The notes below the pieces were generated by a model. That model saw only the letters and a program-made list of their open reading frames with translations. It made no database searches and had not been told where the DNA came from. 64,000 bases of DNA from Pseudorasbora parva (Eukaryota; Chordata; Actinopteri; Cypriniformes; Gobionidae), in NCBI RefSeq assembly GCF_024679245.1, contig NC_090178.1, positions 15,206,713 through 15,270,712 on the forward strand. The letters run 5' to 3'. Position numbers and translations under genes: made by a program. Every line of letters starts with the position of its first letter. Position 1 is the stretch's first letter. Of this stretch, positions 27,171-42,236 are shown piece by piece.

Positions 27171-27902
27171 GATGAACTAACTGTTCAATATTATGCATGT
27201 CGTAATTTAGATATACTGTATTTTTAAGATGCAAGAATGCAAAACTGCAGAAAGTTTGCGCTCCAAATTGTCTGTGCGCTGATTGTGTTAGGGAGTAAGG
27301 ATTGATTTATTTACCTCGAAAGAGAGTTTGAGGTAAATAAATCATTTTGCAATGTGCTGCTATTGCGGCAGGACGTGCAAATGTTTGGGCTTTGTTTCTG
27401 TTTGATAAAATTGTAAATATATCTATTAAAATACTGATATTGTGGCCCAACTCCTCCCTAAACCTCCCACTGCCCAGTATCTAACTCTTTTATTGGCTGT
27501 TGGTCAATGTAATTTTCAGTCAGAACTCATTTCACGTAAATTCCCGTATTTTTTTCTTCTTTTTTTAATGAGACAAATCTGATATTATTTTAATCTTATA
27601 GCTGTGATTTAAAATTTGATCTAGTTATTTAATGCTGATCTAACCAGCAGAAAAGATGGGTTTAAAGTTGCCCGTTGCAACACTGTGTTACAACATGCCC
27701 CAATTAGAACTATGATATTATATTCTATATTATTAATTCTTTTGAGAAACTATGACCTTTTTTTGAATAAAGAGTCAATATTCTGAAAGTATTAATAATT
27801 ATTTGAACTATGATGCATAGCTGCTTTTTTCAACGTGTTTGTTGTCAAACTTGTTTTTTCTTTTTTAATTATGAAAAGATGCTATTATTTGATATGAAAA
27901 CG

Positions 27903-29026
27903 TTAAAGGTGCACTATGGCCCTGTCCCAAATGACTTTCGGTCTTGTGGACCTATTTCGTCCGCTAGAGGTCACCTATTAAAAACTAAGGCATAGTTTGA
28001 TGACGCAAAGTTTGAGCACAGAATGTTTGAGCACAGAATGTCTTCGCCTCACAGCCAGCGGAAAAGAATCGGGATAGGACTCGTAACTGTTATTAACATA
28101 CTGTAGTATGAAGCAGAGCAGAACCGAGTAGGAGCTGAGCAAGGCCGCTGGAGCGATTGAAGGCAACATGCACATCGCGAGCAGTGGGACTTTTATTTTG
28201 CCACAGTCGCCTTCGCCATTTCAGCTTTTCCGGCCATGAGTATGAGGTAACGCAGCTCTGTTTATCATATTAGATACATTTTAAGTGTGTTGAAAACTAT
28301 GTTATGACCAAGCGGCAACCTCCCGCGATCTCTCTTGAAGCCAGTATGGAAGTAATGTAAACTGCAATTCACCGACTGGCCACAAGGGACATACTCCAGA
28401 AGGGAGCAGAATCTCATTGAGCCTCATGTTAAAATTCCCAACTTTACAGCAGAAAAAAACTTGGTTACTTTGAGTGACAGGTGGATAGCCATTTATCCGC
28501 CGTCTATAGTTATTGTGTCACCTAAGCTCTGCCCATTTTTAGCCCATTTTCTGTTATTTCTTTTATTGCACTATTTCTGTTTTCTGTGTCTGGAGTGACA
28601 CGCGATGACGCATTTGCAAGATGGCAATGCCCATCTCGCCATTACTTTAAGCTTCAGAACGGCTTATCTGAATCCTATGGGTGACATCACGGACACTACG
28701 TCCATATTTTTTTACTGTCTATGGTTATGACGTTACTCTGCGTGTTCACTCGGAGGCTGCAATGATACTTGTTGCACACTGCTAAGAGAAAAACGTTTCT
28801 GCAAAATAAAACTGGAAACCGAGGATAACACAGATATGCTGCAATTGACAGGCAACACCCTCACACGTCCCGTTTCCTTGGTTATAAAGGCAATTTTCTC
28901 AAGATTTTCTCACTAAGTAGTTGGAAACATGTTGGATATTGTAAGTACTCAACTGAACAAAATTTTTAACACTGCTCTAGTGGTTTTTAGATATTTTACT
29001 GAAAAAAGTTACATAGTGCACCTTTA
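27903..29026. mobile_element. MITE with TTAAAGGTGCACTAT ends
   Basis: Left end TTAAAGGTGCACTATGG, right end AGTTACATAGTGCACCTTTA in inverse orientation. About 1.1 kb, no coding capacity. A related right end (CTACATAGTGTGCCTTAA) lies at 39985-40003. Confidence 0.7.
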
Positions 29027-29329
29027 GGCTTAATTGTATTTTATTGACTTTTTTTTTTTTTACTAGGCCTAAATAGTTTGTCTTGTATACATTTTTTCTT
29101 ATATCAGATAACATTTAAGCTGTCACATGTACCCCACCATGGGGCATGTTCTCACATTTCACTGCTTTCAGGTAAATCTTAGAAAAAAGTAAACATTGTA
29201 TTAATGAAACAAAACCAATTGTACTAGACATGTGAAATTAATGTGGGAAAAAATTATTAAATTAATTTATACAAACCGAGAAAGTCAAAAAGTGTTAGGT
29301 TGTGTATCTATATATATATTGTTTGTCTA

Positions 29330-31269
<1,940 letters not shown>

Positions 31270-31533
31270 CACCCTTAAAAATAAAGTGCCAGTAATAACC
31301 AAAAATGGGTTTTCACAGTGATGCAATAGAAGAACCATTTTTGGTTCCGCTAAGAACCATTTTGTAAAAGGTTCTTTAAAGAACCATTGTTTCCTAACCA
31401 TTGTATAGTCTAAAGAACCTTTTTGCACTACAAAGAACCTATTGTGCGATGGAAAGGTTCTTTGGATATTAAAGGTTCTTCATAGAACCATACACCCTGC
31501 CAAATAACCCAAAAACCTGTATTTTTAAGAGTG
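31270..31533. mobile_element. Short MITE with CACCCTTA ends, second copy
   Basis: Same family as 43458-43678: starts CACCCTTAAAAATAAAGTGC, ends GTATTTTTAAGAGTG, flanked by TA. Carries several inner AAGAACC/GGTTCTT inverted motifs. Confidence 0.83.
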
Positions 31534-32821
31534 TACTGATTGGCATCCTTTGAAAAGCAATCATATGCTGCACTTTTGTGGGCTAGCTTGGACAATGAAT
31601 CAGTTTAGATGATAACAAATGACACCATCTGTCCGTAACTATGCTTGTATTCCAGTGTTTCAGGGTCTAAAAGCTCAACATTTTGCAGAAAGGTCAATCT
31701 CTAACAACAAGATTGCAGTCGCTTAGGCTAATACTTTAGATAGGGAGAGTAAAATATTGCCTGGATTGCCTTATGTTGCTGTCTTATATGTGGCATATAT
31801 GACGAAGGACTGCTAATGAAACTATTTGGAGACTTGGATGAAATTTTAGTTGTCTTTTCTGAATCCGTTTTTTATTTTTATTTTTAGGAGTGTGTATGCA
31901 TTGACCACATAAATGTGACTTTTCCATTTGCAATTGAATCTGGATTGTTTATGCAGACAGGTAGAAACCTCTCTGAGCCAAAGAGGCCCCTCAGAGATTT
32001 CCCGTGGGCTTTTAGAAGCATTCTTATTCCACCTCATTATGACAAATGCTGCAGGCTAATAGAGCTGATGGGAGAAACTAATCTAGGTGCTAACGCAGAG
32101 TGCAGGGGAGCATAGTTCCATTTCAGCTAAAGAGCTTAAAGGATTGTATTTACATTACAAAGAGATATCAAGTCTAATGTTAATAAACCTTGGTAAGCCA
32201 TTCAAATACCTACATTGTGCTGCTACTAAAAATAATGCTGAGGAAACGCAGCCAAGAGTTGGGGTCAGATCCCTGAGGCTGCCTCAGTGGAAAGCTCTTC
32301 TCAGAAATCAATACCACTGGAAATTGTCCACAGGGTTTCCAAGGGTACAAGTATACACACTTCAACTTTCCATCGAATGCTGGAGCATTTCTGTAGGAAC
32401 AAGTGGCATCCCTGTGCTAGTGAATGAGTGGATGGGACTAGATGACTAAAAGCTTCCAGTGAGGTTAATGTGTTCCATCTTGAGAAGCTGAAGTGTACAA
32501 CAAACAAACGCACGAAAAACGTCTTTATTGGAAACGCTGCAAGTGCTTTAGTTGATTCAATCCTTCCGTAAAATCTGCAGTGCTAAGCGCATTTTCCAGA
32601 AAACCTTCATTCTCTTTAATCATGTACGAGTTTGGAGAACCCAGTTTTCTAAGAACATATTGCTGATGGAGGCAAGCTGCCATGGATGTTGCAAAGATTT
32701 AAAGTTGTCCCCTTACATGACAGTGTAATGGACAGTATTGCTATTTTCAGCTTTCTAAATACTGACATGATAGAGTTCTGAAACATGATTTCTATTACAA
32801 GAACTAGGGTGCAGAGAGTGG
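31534..32821. other. Intergenic, no gene seen
   Basis: The frame at 32087-32449 shows no domain. Nothing else recognised. Confidence 0.5.
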
Positions 32822-33024
32822 TTAAAGGGAAAGTTCACCAGAAAATAAACCATAACGTTGACTGGACCCATTGACTTCCATAGTAGGAAAAAAATACTGT
32901 GGATGTCAGTGAGGCCCATCAACTGTTTGGTTACCAACATTATTTCTCATACAGGTTTGGAACAGCATAAGGGTTCGTAATGACAACATTTTCATTTTTG
33001 GGTGAACTAGGCCTATCCCTTTAA
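32822..33024. mobile_element. Short Angel-like MITE
   Basis: A 203-base element TTAAAGGGAAAGTTCACC ... GGTGAACTAGGCCTATCCCTTTAA with TTAA at both ends. Inner CTTCCATAGTAGG. Confidence 0.83.
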
Positions 33025-33746
33025 GGGAACAAATTACTTTCTATGTTTTACAGAACCTTTTGCTTAACGTCAACTTGCAGAAAATGCACAATATACTTTA
33101 GATATTGTTAGCTTATAGCCTCTATTTTATGACAGGTAAAACTATGCTCTGACTAATCTTGCATCGAAATAAAAAAGGAGTCAAGTTGAATATTCATTGA
33201 AAAATAACAACAATACTTTATATTGGCAATTACCCCATGCGCCAAACTGCAATAGAAACCTGCGATACAGTTGTTTTGGTTACCTCCTACAGGTGACTTT
33301 GCAGCCTTTTCCTACTTCCCACTTCTGAAGTCGTGATTATGAACTCATCACATTAAAATTTCATGTCCATTGTTTTTCTAGCAAACTATAGTATTTAAGG
33401 TAATTCTGATAGCACGTGAAAGAAGAATAATTAGCGTCTATTTTGTGATAGGTAAAAGTATATGCACTCTGACAGTTTTACTAACTGTTCCATTTACATG
33501 CTGCCTTCAGCATGAACTTAGTGATTCTACGGTATTAACTTTTAGAATTCCCTTTTGAGACTTTCTCCTAGACAATCTGGGCTCATTAGGCCTTTCTATA
33601 AAATTTAGATCTTACTGTGAGGAACCTATCATGAGCAATGACAAATTTTCCTACAAAATTTCAAACCGCTAACTTACCAGTTACTAACTTAAACATTACT
33701 TGTTAAATTGATAACAAATGTGAAGCATCTACACTGCTTTAAAACT

Positions 33747-34393
33747 TTAAAGGGGTACTTCAGCGCTGGGAAGATGAATCTGTATTTAAACTGGGTCATT
33801 AATGTAGTAGAAATGTGAAATCATTTTTTAATTTGGTGCTTTCTAGACTGAGAAAAGACAGAAAATGTATTTTTGTCTCATGAAACAAATTTGTCTCATT
33901 TGTCTCATGTGGATGAAAGACAACAATTCCCAGAATGCTTCAATATACTGCCCTACGAGGCCACTCAAAGCCACTGCTACTGAATCACTCTGACTGGATC
34001 ACTTTCCCACTGTGACCACGTTCATTTTCATAAAATCAGTTCAGTTAGAGAACAGAAACTACTAGAAATTAAAAACTGAACGTGTATGTTCAATATGTGA
34101 TTTTAGGCGCCGAGGGAGTTTCACACAGCACAAACACTGCAGGAGTCAAATTACATACATTCCTGATGAGCTGGTGTAAGAGGTCTCATGATGAGAGCTG
34201 AGGTAAACGCGACGGCACTCGCGGCATAGATTCACAGCGCGTGTTCAGTTCATGGCTTTGGAAGCTTAACATTCATAGGAATTAATTTGAGAAGTTAAAA
34301 CACTTACATTGCTCTGTTGGCCCCACGATCATTTGAATATACTCCAGGGTTTCTACTGATACAAAGCCACATGCTAATCACTGTACCCTTTAA
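33747..34393. mobile_element. MITE with TTAAAGGGGTAC ends
   Basis: Left TTAAAGGGGTACTTCAGCGC, right CACTGTACCCTTTAA, each with TTAA. Inner body matches a teleost repeat with CCCAGAATGCTTC and TATACTCCAGGGTTTC. Confidence 0.7.
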
Positions 34394-34486
34394 TGAGTCT
34401 AAAGGTAAAATCTTTGCAGGAAAAGGCTAAATGCGACTTATAACCAGCTACTGTTTTGGAGACCGACATTCTCAGGTCTTTGTGTG

Positions 34487-34731
34487 CTTGTTTTTATGCA
34501 ATATCAGGACACAAATGTGTATAATTACATGGGTATTACAAGGAGCGGGTGAAATATGAGGACATTTACACATGTCCCCATTTTTCTGAATGCTTATAAA
34601 TTAGAATTAATTTTTTGGGGAAAGTAAAAATGCAGAATGTTTCCTGTTATGGGTTGGTTTAAGGGTGTAGGGTTTGTACAGTATAAAAACCATTATGCCT
34701 ATGGAATGCACATTTCACAAAAACAATGTCT
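34487..34731 (-). repeat. Dispersed repeat, copy 2 (inverted)
   Basis: Inverse of the family at 25890-26012: AAATGCAGAATGTTTCCTGT, CATTATGCCTATGG, TTTCACAAAAACAATG. Extends further on one side, with CATGTCCCCATTTTTCTG. Confidence 0.65.
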
Positions 34732-35558
34732 TTATCGTTGTGATGAAATGCCCAACTTATAAAATGTCAAATTCAGTTTTTAAATGGTCAAGGTTATTGC
34801 TATAAAATAGCTACACTAAAGATTTATCACAAGCAATGAAACAGAAAAATGAAGAATAATATAGTTTTATTTCATACCAGAGTCAGTTATGAGTTTTATG
34901 AACGGTCATTTATTATCAGAGTATGCACTGATAAACAGATTGTATTTGTAATTCTTATAATAAATCCTGTGAGCACAGAAGATATTTTCTTTCTCGATTG
35001 TGTCAATAATATAGGCTGAACTGTGTATATGGTGTCAGTGAGGATACAGGAGTTATGCTTCGCTCTCTCAGAGAGATGGATTTAAATTTCCAAAAGATGG
35101 CAGATCATTGTGTGGCAGCTTCCTCCATTAAATATTTATAAAATATTTTAGTGTTGGGTGGGGGGCTTGGGGTGGGCATGGCTTGTTCCACACATGAACT
35201 AACAAGGACAATGTGAGAAAATAATGGCAAAAACATCCAAAAAATACACTGCCATTTTAGCAGAGTTGCAAAGAACAATGCTTTTTGACAATCTAAATGC
35301 ACCAAAGTGCTCCAAACCAGCGACTGTGTCACTCTGCATACCGTGATAAAATGGATGAAGTGGAAATATTTCCGTGCTCTGAAAGAGTAAGAAAGAGGCA
35401 GTGGGATTGTCAGTATTAGCAGCAGGATTCTGTACAATCGGACTCATAGCTAAATCAGCTTTAGTTCTCACATTTTCAGCTTGGAGAGTAAGGACTTGAA
35501 TACTAATCAGCAACGTCATTTAACTTCCTGCCACACAACCTGAAGTTTCTAACCTCTG

Positions 35559-35564
35559 TTTATT
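35559..35564 (-). terminator. Candidate poly(A) signal of tmem74
   Basis: AATAAA on the minus strand about 220 bases past the tmem74 stop. It is the first canonical hexamer downstream. A longer 3' UTR is equally possible. Confidence 0.3.
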
Positions 35565-35783
35565 CAAAAAGCAACTTGCTTTATGACAAATACAAATGTT
35601 ATCATGCTGTATATTTCTGGAGCCTGAGAACTCTGTTATGGGATACTCGGTTTTTATGCATCAGTAAGCAATTGTCACTGATACAAGGTCGAAAAACAAG
35701 CTCTTTTGGCCATGCTGGAAAGGTCAAAGTTATGTTGATAGTCCAATGGAGATGAAGAGAGAACTCAGAACTGGAGAAAACAG

Positions 35784-36626
35784 TCAACTGATGGCATTGC
35801 CATTCTCCTCCTCGACCAAACTATGTGGTGGCGATGAGCGACTGGGGCTCGATCTTGTTCTTAAATTAATCGAACCGTAGAGCTTTGCGGAGTGCTTGGA
35901 ATAAGCAAATGCTTTCCTTCTGTACATCTCACCCTTCCATATAGAAATCATTAGCAGAGTGGACAGCACCACTCCGCCTAATGTGAGAAGGCAAAGCCCT
36001 GCGATGACGCACCTGTCCAGGTGCGCGCCTATCCGGGCACTCTCGTTCTCGAGACTCTCCATTTCGCGTGCGGAGACATTGTCGGGGTTCACTCTGACGT
36101 CACGAGGGACCGTGTACGATATGATCACCAGCGAGATCCCGGTGATGAGGAACGTGACTGCGCTGATGAACCCATAATCCAAGGATTTCGCCGAACTCTC
36201 CGAGCTGAGATCAATGTCAGACATCAGCGACAACTCCTGGAGGCCTTCGGGGCGGATTTCGCTCGAGGAGTCGTGGAGCGAAGACATGCGCCGAGCACTT
36301 TTCTCGCTCGTGTCCGGGGTGGCCAACCGGAGATTGACGTTTTCATCAATGTAAGTGAACGAGGTCTCCAGCTCCTCGTCGCAACACACCCTGACCTTCT
36401 CCGCAGGATGATGGCGGTGCTGGCCATGTTGTCCTTTGAGGGGAGCCGTCCTTGGTGCTGAATTACACTGTCCCTCACAGGCAGGCACCTTCACAGGGGG
36501 ACAAGCTTCTTCCACCGAACTGCTTAGTCTGTGAACATGAAGAGGGCTAGAGGACCAGTCCAATACCCCAGGGGGATCGGGTCTTGCCCCTCTATTATCT
36601 ATGTAGAGTAACTCCACTGAGGCCAT
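35784..36626 (-). CDS. tmem74: Transmembrane protein 74
   Basis: A 280-residue single-exon coding region. Known family role: a two-pass lysosomal/autophagosomal membrane protein that promotes autophagy. Seen here: a long Ser/Pro-rich cytosolic N-terminus, then the conserved block CCDEELETSFTYIDENVNL (81-99), an acidic Ser-rich stretch (130-146), S-LDYGFISAVTFL opening TM1 (about 151-172), a loop with VPRDVRVNPDNV and the E-x-E-S-A-R-x-GAHLDRCVIAGL segment leading into TM2 (about 206-228), then WKGEMYRR and SAKLYGS. These match the vertebrate TMEM74 pattern; the human protein is about 305 residues. I start at the ATG giving MASVELLYID because it aligns with the human N-terminus; the frame stays open five codons further upstream only from a GTG. 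It diverges from trhr, its expected vertebrate neighbour. No disruption is seen. Confidence 0.95.
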   Translation of the reverse strand: MASVELLYIDNRGARPDPPGVLDWSSSPLHVHRLSSSVEEACPPVKVPACEGQCNSAPRTAPLKGQHGQHRHHPAEKVRVCCDEELETSFTYIDENVNLRLATPDTSEKSARRMSSLHDSSSEIRPEGLQELSLMSDIDLSSESSAKSLDYGFISAVTFLITGISLVIISYTVPRDVRVNPDNVSAREMESLENESARIGAHLDRCVIAGLCLLTLGGVVLSTLLMISIWKGEMYRRKAFAYSKHSAKLYGSINLRTRSSPSRSSPPHSLVEEENGNAIS

Positions 36627-37966
36627 CAGATCCACTCCCACAGATCACATTGATTTCCTGCTTCATCAAGCCATCCACACTATACCTATACAAATGACAA
36701 TTCAGATGAGAAATCAACTCACAGAATCTGCATTGTAGTTCGTTTTTGGTCATAACTATCGACCAATAGGTTTTTCATACAAATAATACTAGTTATTTGT
36801 ACATTTAAATGTATGATAGTTAATATGTAGAACATATTTTTGTTGTTGTATTTCTACTTAAAAAAAAAAAAAAAACTAAATAGCATACTACAATAAAAAC
36901 ACTCAATATTTTAATAATAGCGATTCAATATTGCACATCGTCTTTTACCTTTATTGCATGCTAAATAAACGTATATACTTTTGACAAACTATTTTATTAA
37001 ATACTATGTGACAAGCTTCTTTTTTTAGCACACCTCGTGTATTTTTCATTGAAATAATGTCTCTGAATTTTGGTAAATCTGTATGTCACTGTCACAGGAC
37101 TGACCTGTGACCTATGAGATCCGATTTTCTCCTAAATAACTTTTTACCAAATGTTTACTTTATAGAAAGTGTAACTGCATTCTACATTTGTTAGTCAGTC
37201 TTGTATAACTACAGCACGTGCCCCTGATTTCAAGCATTACTGTGACTCAAGCATAGCCTATGCCCTTCTATTTATTGCTCTAACCCGAGTGTATTTGAAC
37301 GAAATCCTTCGAGTCTTTAATGAAAGACGATTAGGCTATATTTACTGATTAGTCCTACTGATTCAACATCCAATTAGCAAAGCAATCCGTATAAAACCCA
37401 AGATAATCTATAAGTCCCTTTTAAACTCACGGCTCAACGGCCTACGGGAAATAGCGATACACTTCACAGTAGAGATCGATATCATGATATATATTACGGT
37501 CAATATACAGATACTTTTACATGTAGCCGTTTGAATATGTAAATTATTCACATTGTTTTAATTTATGTCATTACATCTATGCAAATTTGTTTTGAAATAT
37601 ATCTAAATAACGTTACATTTTCAGCTTTAATAATTAAAAAAAAACTATATAATAAACTAGGAAAGAGTGAATATCAGTATAAAAACGGCTCAAACCGATT
37701 ATTGGTCTATATATGCTACTCGAAATAAAGTCGGCAATAGAACATTACACTGTTTACGCAATAAACATTTAAAAACGGACATATGATAGACACATGTAGG
37801 TTATACACTAGTTTTGGCACGTATCCATCAGACTGCATCGTTACACTCATCAATAGGTCATAGAATATACCGTGGAGAAAACGACACAAAAAGGACACAT
37901 TTCGCATCTCGCTATATTTAGACACATTGTTTGTTTGGTATAATCAATTGTTTTGTTTGTTAATAC
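36627..37966 (-). other. Probable tmem74 5' UTR/intron region
   Basis: AT-rich DNA between the coding exon and the candidate first exon. No large repeat recognised, in contrast to the intergenic DNA on either side. Confidence 0.35.
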
Positions 37967-38040
37967 CTTCTCGTCTGATGAACATTTTGGCCTCCCGACT
38001 GCTGCTCTCCGCCGTTCTCCCTCCCACGCTCCGTTTTAAA
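37967..38040 (-). other. Possible 5' non-coding exon and promoter of tmem74
   Basis: On the minus strand a GC-richer block ends in GAGAAG followed by GTATTA, a plausible splice donor, with a TTTAAAA box-like element about 70 bases before it. A candidate acceptor lies near 36690 (TTTGTATAG) upstream of the coding exon. Vertebrate TMEM74 genes have a 5' non-coding exon, so this is a reasonable but unproven candidate. Transcript data would decide. Confidence 0.3.
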
Positions 38041-39689
38041 GATGAACTGAGCTCGTAATAGCGAAATGACTAATTCTACTATGGAAAAGGCCTTTTCATG
38101 AATAATTATATGATAGTTGTGACGTTCCACGGGAACTTTCCTATGGGGAAGTGTTCGAGTATAAATATAAATAAGATTGCTTCGACGTCGCTTAGCTACT
38201 GTCCTATAGCAATGCTTTCTTGTTGAATTTTTAATGAGTTGTTGCTGACGTTACTTGCAAACGCTCCAATGGCGAAGCAACCGCTTATGAATATTAACAA
38301 CCAAGTCTTCGCCATAGTAAGATTCGTACATTTCTTCCGGTAGCTACGCCTCGCAGATTTACATCACTCTTGCATTGTGAAGTGCATCATAAGAGGTTTA
38401 AAATTGTTTTGGAACCATGGGAAATTAGGTTCTCGGAAGCGAAAATTAATTATCACCACAGCACAGTACAACTGGAAACTACAGCCTGCATGGAGACATT
38501 TCCCACAACGACCAGTAAGGAGCAGCGGCTGTGTTAAACCACACCTATTCTAACCATCTGCTCTGTGATTCTTTGAGAGCTTGAAAGATTACTGGTCAGT
38601 TTGAGCAAGCTCTATGTAATCTATTTTTAATCTTCATGCACTATGCGTATTCTTTAAAATGACCTTACATGAGTAAATATCTGTACATGCTTTTTAAACA
38701 TTTTTAAGGCGTAGTCAGAAATAACCTCAAATCCAAAGGTCAGATCTCCCCTTGCCAACAAACAATCAATTTTATTTCTACAGATACGTTCTATTGTGTT
38801 CACCACCAGTACAAAAGATGGCTTCGGCTCAAGGCCAGGCAAGTTCCTATTTAACAGATGAGTCTGCAGAGAAGTGGGGCTTACTCAGCCAGAGATTAAT
38901 GTCCCAGGCTGGTGGAGGCTCGGCTCAGGGAGTACGAGGTGCACAGTCATGAATTCCCATCTGTCATTGCTGGCTTTATGAGCATAGGTGAGGTAGGTGT
39001 ATGAGACAGTACATTTGGACTATTTTCAACAGGACGGAAATCTCAGAATGGTGCACAGCTTATTTTGTGCTGCACACCCCTCTGAGATTTCCATACCGTC
39101 AGCAGCCAGCTGAGCCAATCCTGCATGCTTTCTTTGCCAAGGACAAAATTGAGTTTCAGAGTCTTGGGTATCAATCAAGTCACCCTGGAATGTACAGAAG
39201 CACGATGGGGCTTGTCTATCCTCATGGTGTTTGGACCAGGTGATTACACAGGCATAAAATGACACATAGCCGCTCAACAAAATCACACAGCAGCAACAAA
39301 CCTGAGTTATATATTTTGTTTTTATGTATTTATGTACTTACATTATTCCAAATGTTTCCAAGAATTTTTTTAATCCAGAGAAATAAGCAATTTTAACCAG
39401 GACATGGTGTCTGAGTCACATATCAATAAAATCATACCCGCGTTACTCTCGATAATTTTGTAGAAAGGAAACTAATTACTGTACAGTAATACAGCATTTC
39501 TCCTTCATACAATATGATTTAAAATTAATTGCATGCCATTTAGCAACACAAGCATCCAGCAATTATTAATATGATATTCTAATATCGATCTAGCTTACTG
39601 CAGTTTGCAACAAGTGTCTCATAGCAGCTGAGTAACGTTATAGCATCATTTCAACACACTCAAATGTATCTAATATGATAAAACAGCGC
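38041..39689. other. Intergenic upstream of tmem74, no gene seen
   Basis: No recognised repeat or gene. Short frames at 38752-39286 lack features. Confidence 0.5.
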
Positions 39690-40005
39690 TGCATTACCCC
39701 ACAAATGCATGACCAGAAAAAGCGGAAGCGGCAAATGTGGCAAAATAAAAGTTCCGCTGCCGTCTCATTATAATCACTCCGGCGACCTCGTTCAACTCCA
39801 CAGCACTCGGCCCTGATTTGCTTCGTACTACAGTACCGTTAATAATCTCATCCATCAAAATGATTTCTGTCAGATTCTTTACCACCGGCTGTGAGGGTGA
39901 AGACGACAACTCCCAAGATTTTGCGCTCAATCTCAGCATTACCAAGCTACGCCTTTGATTTGAATAGGCAACCTCTAGCGGCAAAAAACTACATAGTGTG
40001 CCTTA
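39690..40005. mobile_element. Partial MITE of the ...CACTATGTAG family
   Basis: Right end CTACATAGTGTGCCTTAA at 39985-40003, with CAACCTCTAGCGGCAAAAAA before it. The left boundary is uncertain; the open frame here (39694-39984, minus) has no recognisable protein similarity. Confidence 0.45.
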
Positions 40006-42236
40006 AAATAAAGGCAAAATTAAAGGTTAAAAATTATTAACATTTATTAATTGCAAAATCACATTAAAATGAAATGAAAGAGTGGAACAAAGAAGTGTAA
40101 AGTTCGGTTCTTTGTTTTTAGGACCCACAAGACCATCTCAGAAGTCAGAACCAACCCTGCGTCCCAATTCGCATACTATTCATACTAAACAGTACTCGAA
40201 AATAGAATTAGTATATACCAAGCCGTAATATGCGGAAAAGAGATCCAAGACCATCCAAACCCAGATGGTCCGGTCAGAATTTGAAGTGCGGATCGAAGCA
40301 CTTTTAATGACTGATATTGCCCACAACCCATTGCGAGAACTACAAACTTGGATAAAAAGTGTTAAAAAACTACAAACATGATGCATGTGACGGATGTGTT
40401 GTTAAATAAAAGTATTACTGTTTTTTAAAAATAAAGCTTACTGACCCAAACTTTTAAACGCCAGTGTATGGTATGTATATGACATAAGCACTACTGTATT
40501 TTGTCAAGCTGGAGGACGTTTAGATCTTTATTAGTCTCCATATGTGTCTTTGTGAAAAATACAGACAAGGTAAGCAAATCTGCGTAAGGTATAGGGAAGG
40601 AAGGAGCTGTCCTTGGTCCTGAGCGCAGTGATTGCCTTAGAACGGAGGAAAGACTGAAATCAGTGCTTCCCACAGAGATTAACATGTCACATGTTTCATG
40701 TGTTCCAAGGTCACGTGTTATACGATCCATAACAGGCTTTGTTCAGAATTAGAATAGTACTTGATGAATACTGTGCAGACATTGGCACGTGACCTCCAGT
40801 GTTGTAATTGTTAACCAACACTAAACCTTATTTTAATTTAAATAAAGCTTAAAAAAAGGACTAAATATTAGATTCTAAACAATTCTAAAATAACAGCTGG
40901 TTTTCTATCATCTTTATTCTTTAGCATTTTTATTTACTATTCTAATTTTGCATTAAAATATGACAACATTTTGCAATCAGATGATTCAATTAGGAAATAA
41001 AAATACACATGAGCAAAAAAGAAAAAAGAAAAAAAGAAGCACATTGTATCGTGGGATACGATGCAATTCTATACATACAGAAAATATGCATGTGAGCACA
41101 TTATACTGCCATAAAGCATTATGTTATTCTGAATAAAGCCTTGGATAATGAGGTGTATATCTGCAAGGAATATTACTCTGACAAAGACCCATACTCTTAG
41201 GCCTCTTAAATACATTTAAGATATACATTTTTGGACATGTGGAGAGGCAGCAAAGGTTTTAAAGTACGGCTGAAACCACGAGTCAAAAAAGCTCTTTAAA
41301 GTTAAATGAAAATATTGAGTCATATAATGACTCACAGTTTTTATTGTATCATAATATGAGCTCATTCCTGTCCATTTAAAATCATAAAAAACAACTTCCA
41401 GTATCCGAGTTTTAATTGACAGAAAGGTTTTTATAGTTGAGAATCAAAACTATACTTAAATCAGGGACAAAGAAGTATATCTCCATTGTCCTTGAACAAG
41501 GTAGTATTATTGTAATAAATCCAATTTGATTAAAAGGTTTTGATTGGTCGATGCTGTCACCACCAATTTGCAGCCAATAAGAAGAACACACAGAATGACT
41601 AGTTTCACCTCATTGTGTGCACGGCCTTTCAGATGGGCGACGTGCAAGGTGAAGTGTAGAAAGGGCTCTTGTCATTAGAAAAATGAGAGAGTCCCGAGTC
41701 GCGGCCAGACATTTTTTTATTTATTCTTGTGAGATGCCAGCTGCCAAGATTTGAGTGGTCTGCTGGCATTGCACCGGATTAAAAGCAGGACAACATCTTT
41801 GTGTTTTAAATTCTGAAGTTTGCTGAAATCAAATTCAATTAGAGAATGAATGATTCATACAGTCCGACAGATGATGAATTATTCATTACATTTCCATAAC
41901 AAACGATGAAATCACAGCCTTGTCTTTGTGAATGCTTGGCACTCTCCCATATTCATAAACTTTTGCTTCTCAGCTTGATTATCTCTTAGATCCCTCACAG
42001 TCTTTGTAGAAGTTGGGTGCGGAAACATTTGATCAATGCAATAATGTTCTCCTTTGTCTTTTTCTTAAGGAGAGATTTCCCAAACAATAGCGTCCAGATT
42101 TTAATGAACTCATAATTTTTTTTACTGCCATAGTGTTGAGTTCAGATACAGTATGGTTCTGGGATTCAGATTATCAGTGAAATAGGACTCATCCTAGGCT
42201 CATCCTAAAATATTTCAAAAATGTGTATCTTGACTA
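40006..42236. other. Intergenic between tmem74 and trhr
   Basis: No gene. 40155-40345 looks like a diverged fish repeat (CGTCCCAATTCGCATACTA). 41600-42060 is a complex, repeat-free block that could be conserved non-coding DNA. Confidence 0.45.

Noticed and set aside
36021..36461. A 146-codon gene on the plus strand
   Set aside because: Antisense shadow of tmem74 in a GC-rich coding region, with no recognisable domain.
36627..36641. A tmem74 start five codons upstream of the one I use
   Set aside because: The upstream triplet is GTG, not ATG. The downstream ATG gives MASVELLYID, which aligns with the known vertebrate N-terminus.
39694..39984. A 96-codon minus-strand gene
   Set aside because: It lies within a MITE-like repeat and has no family features.
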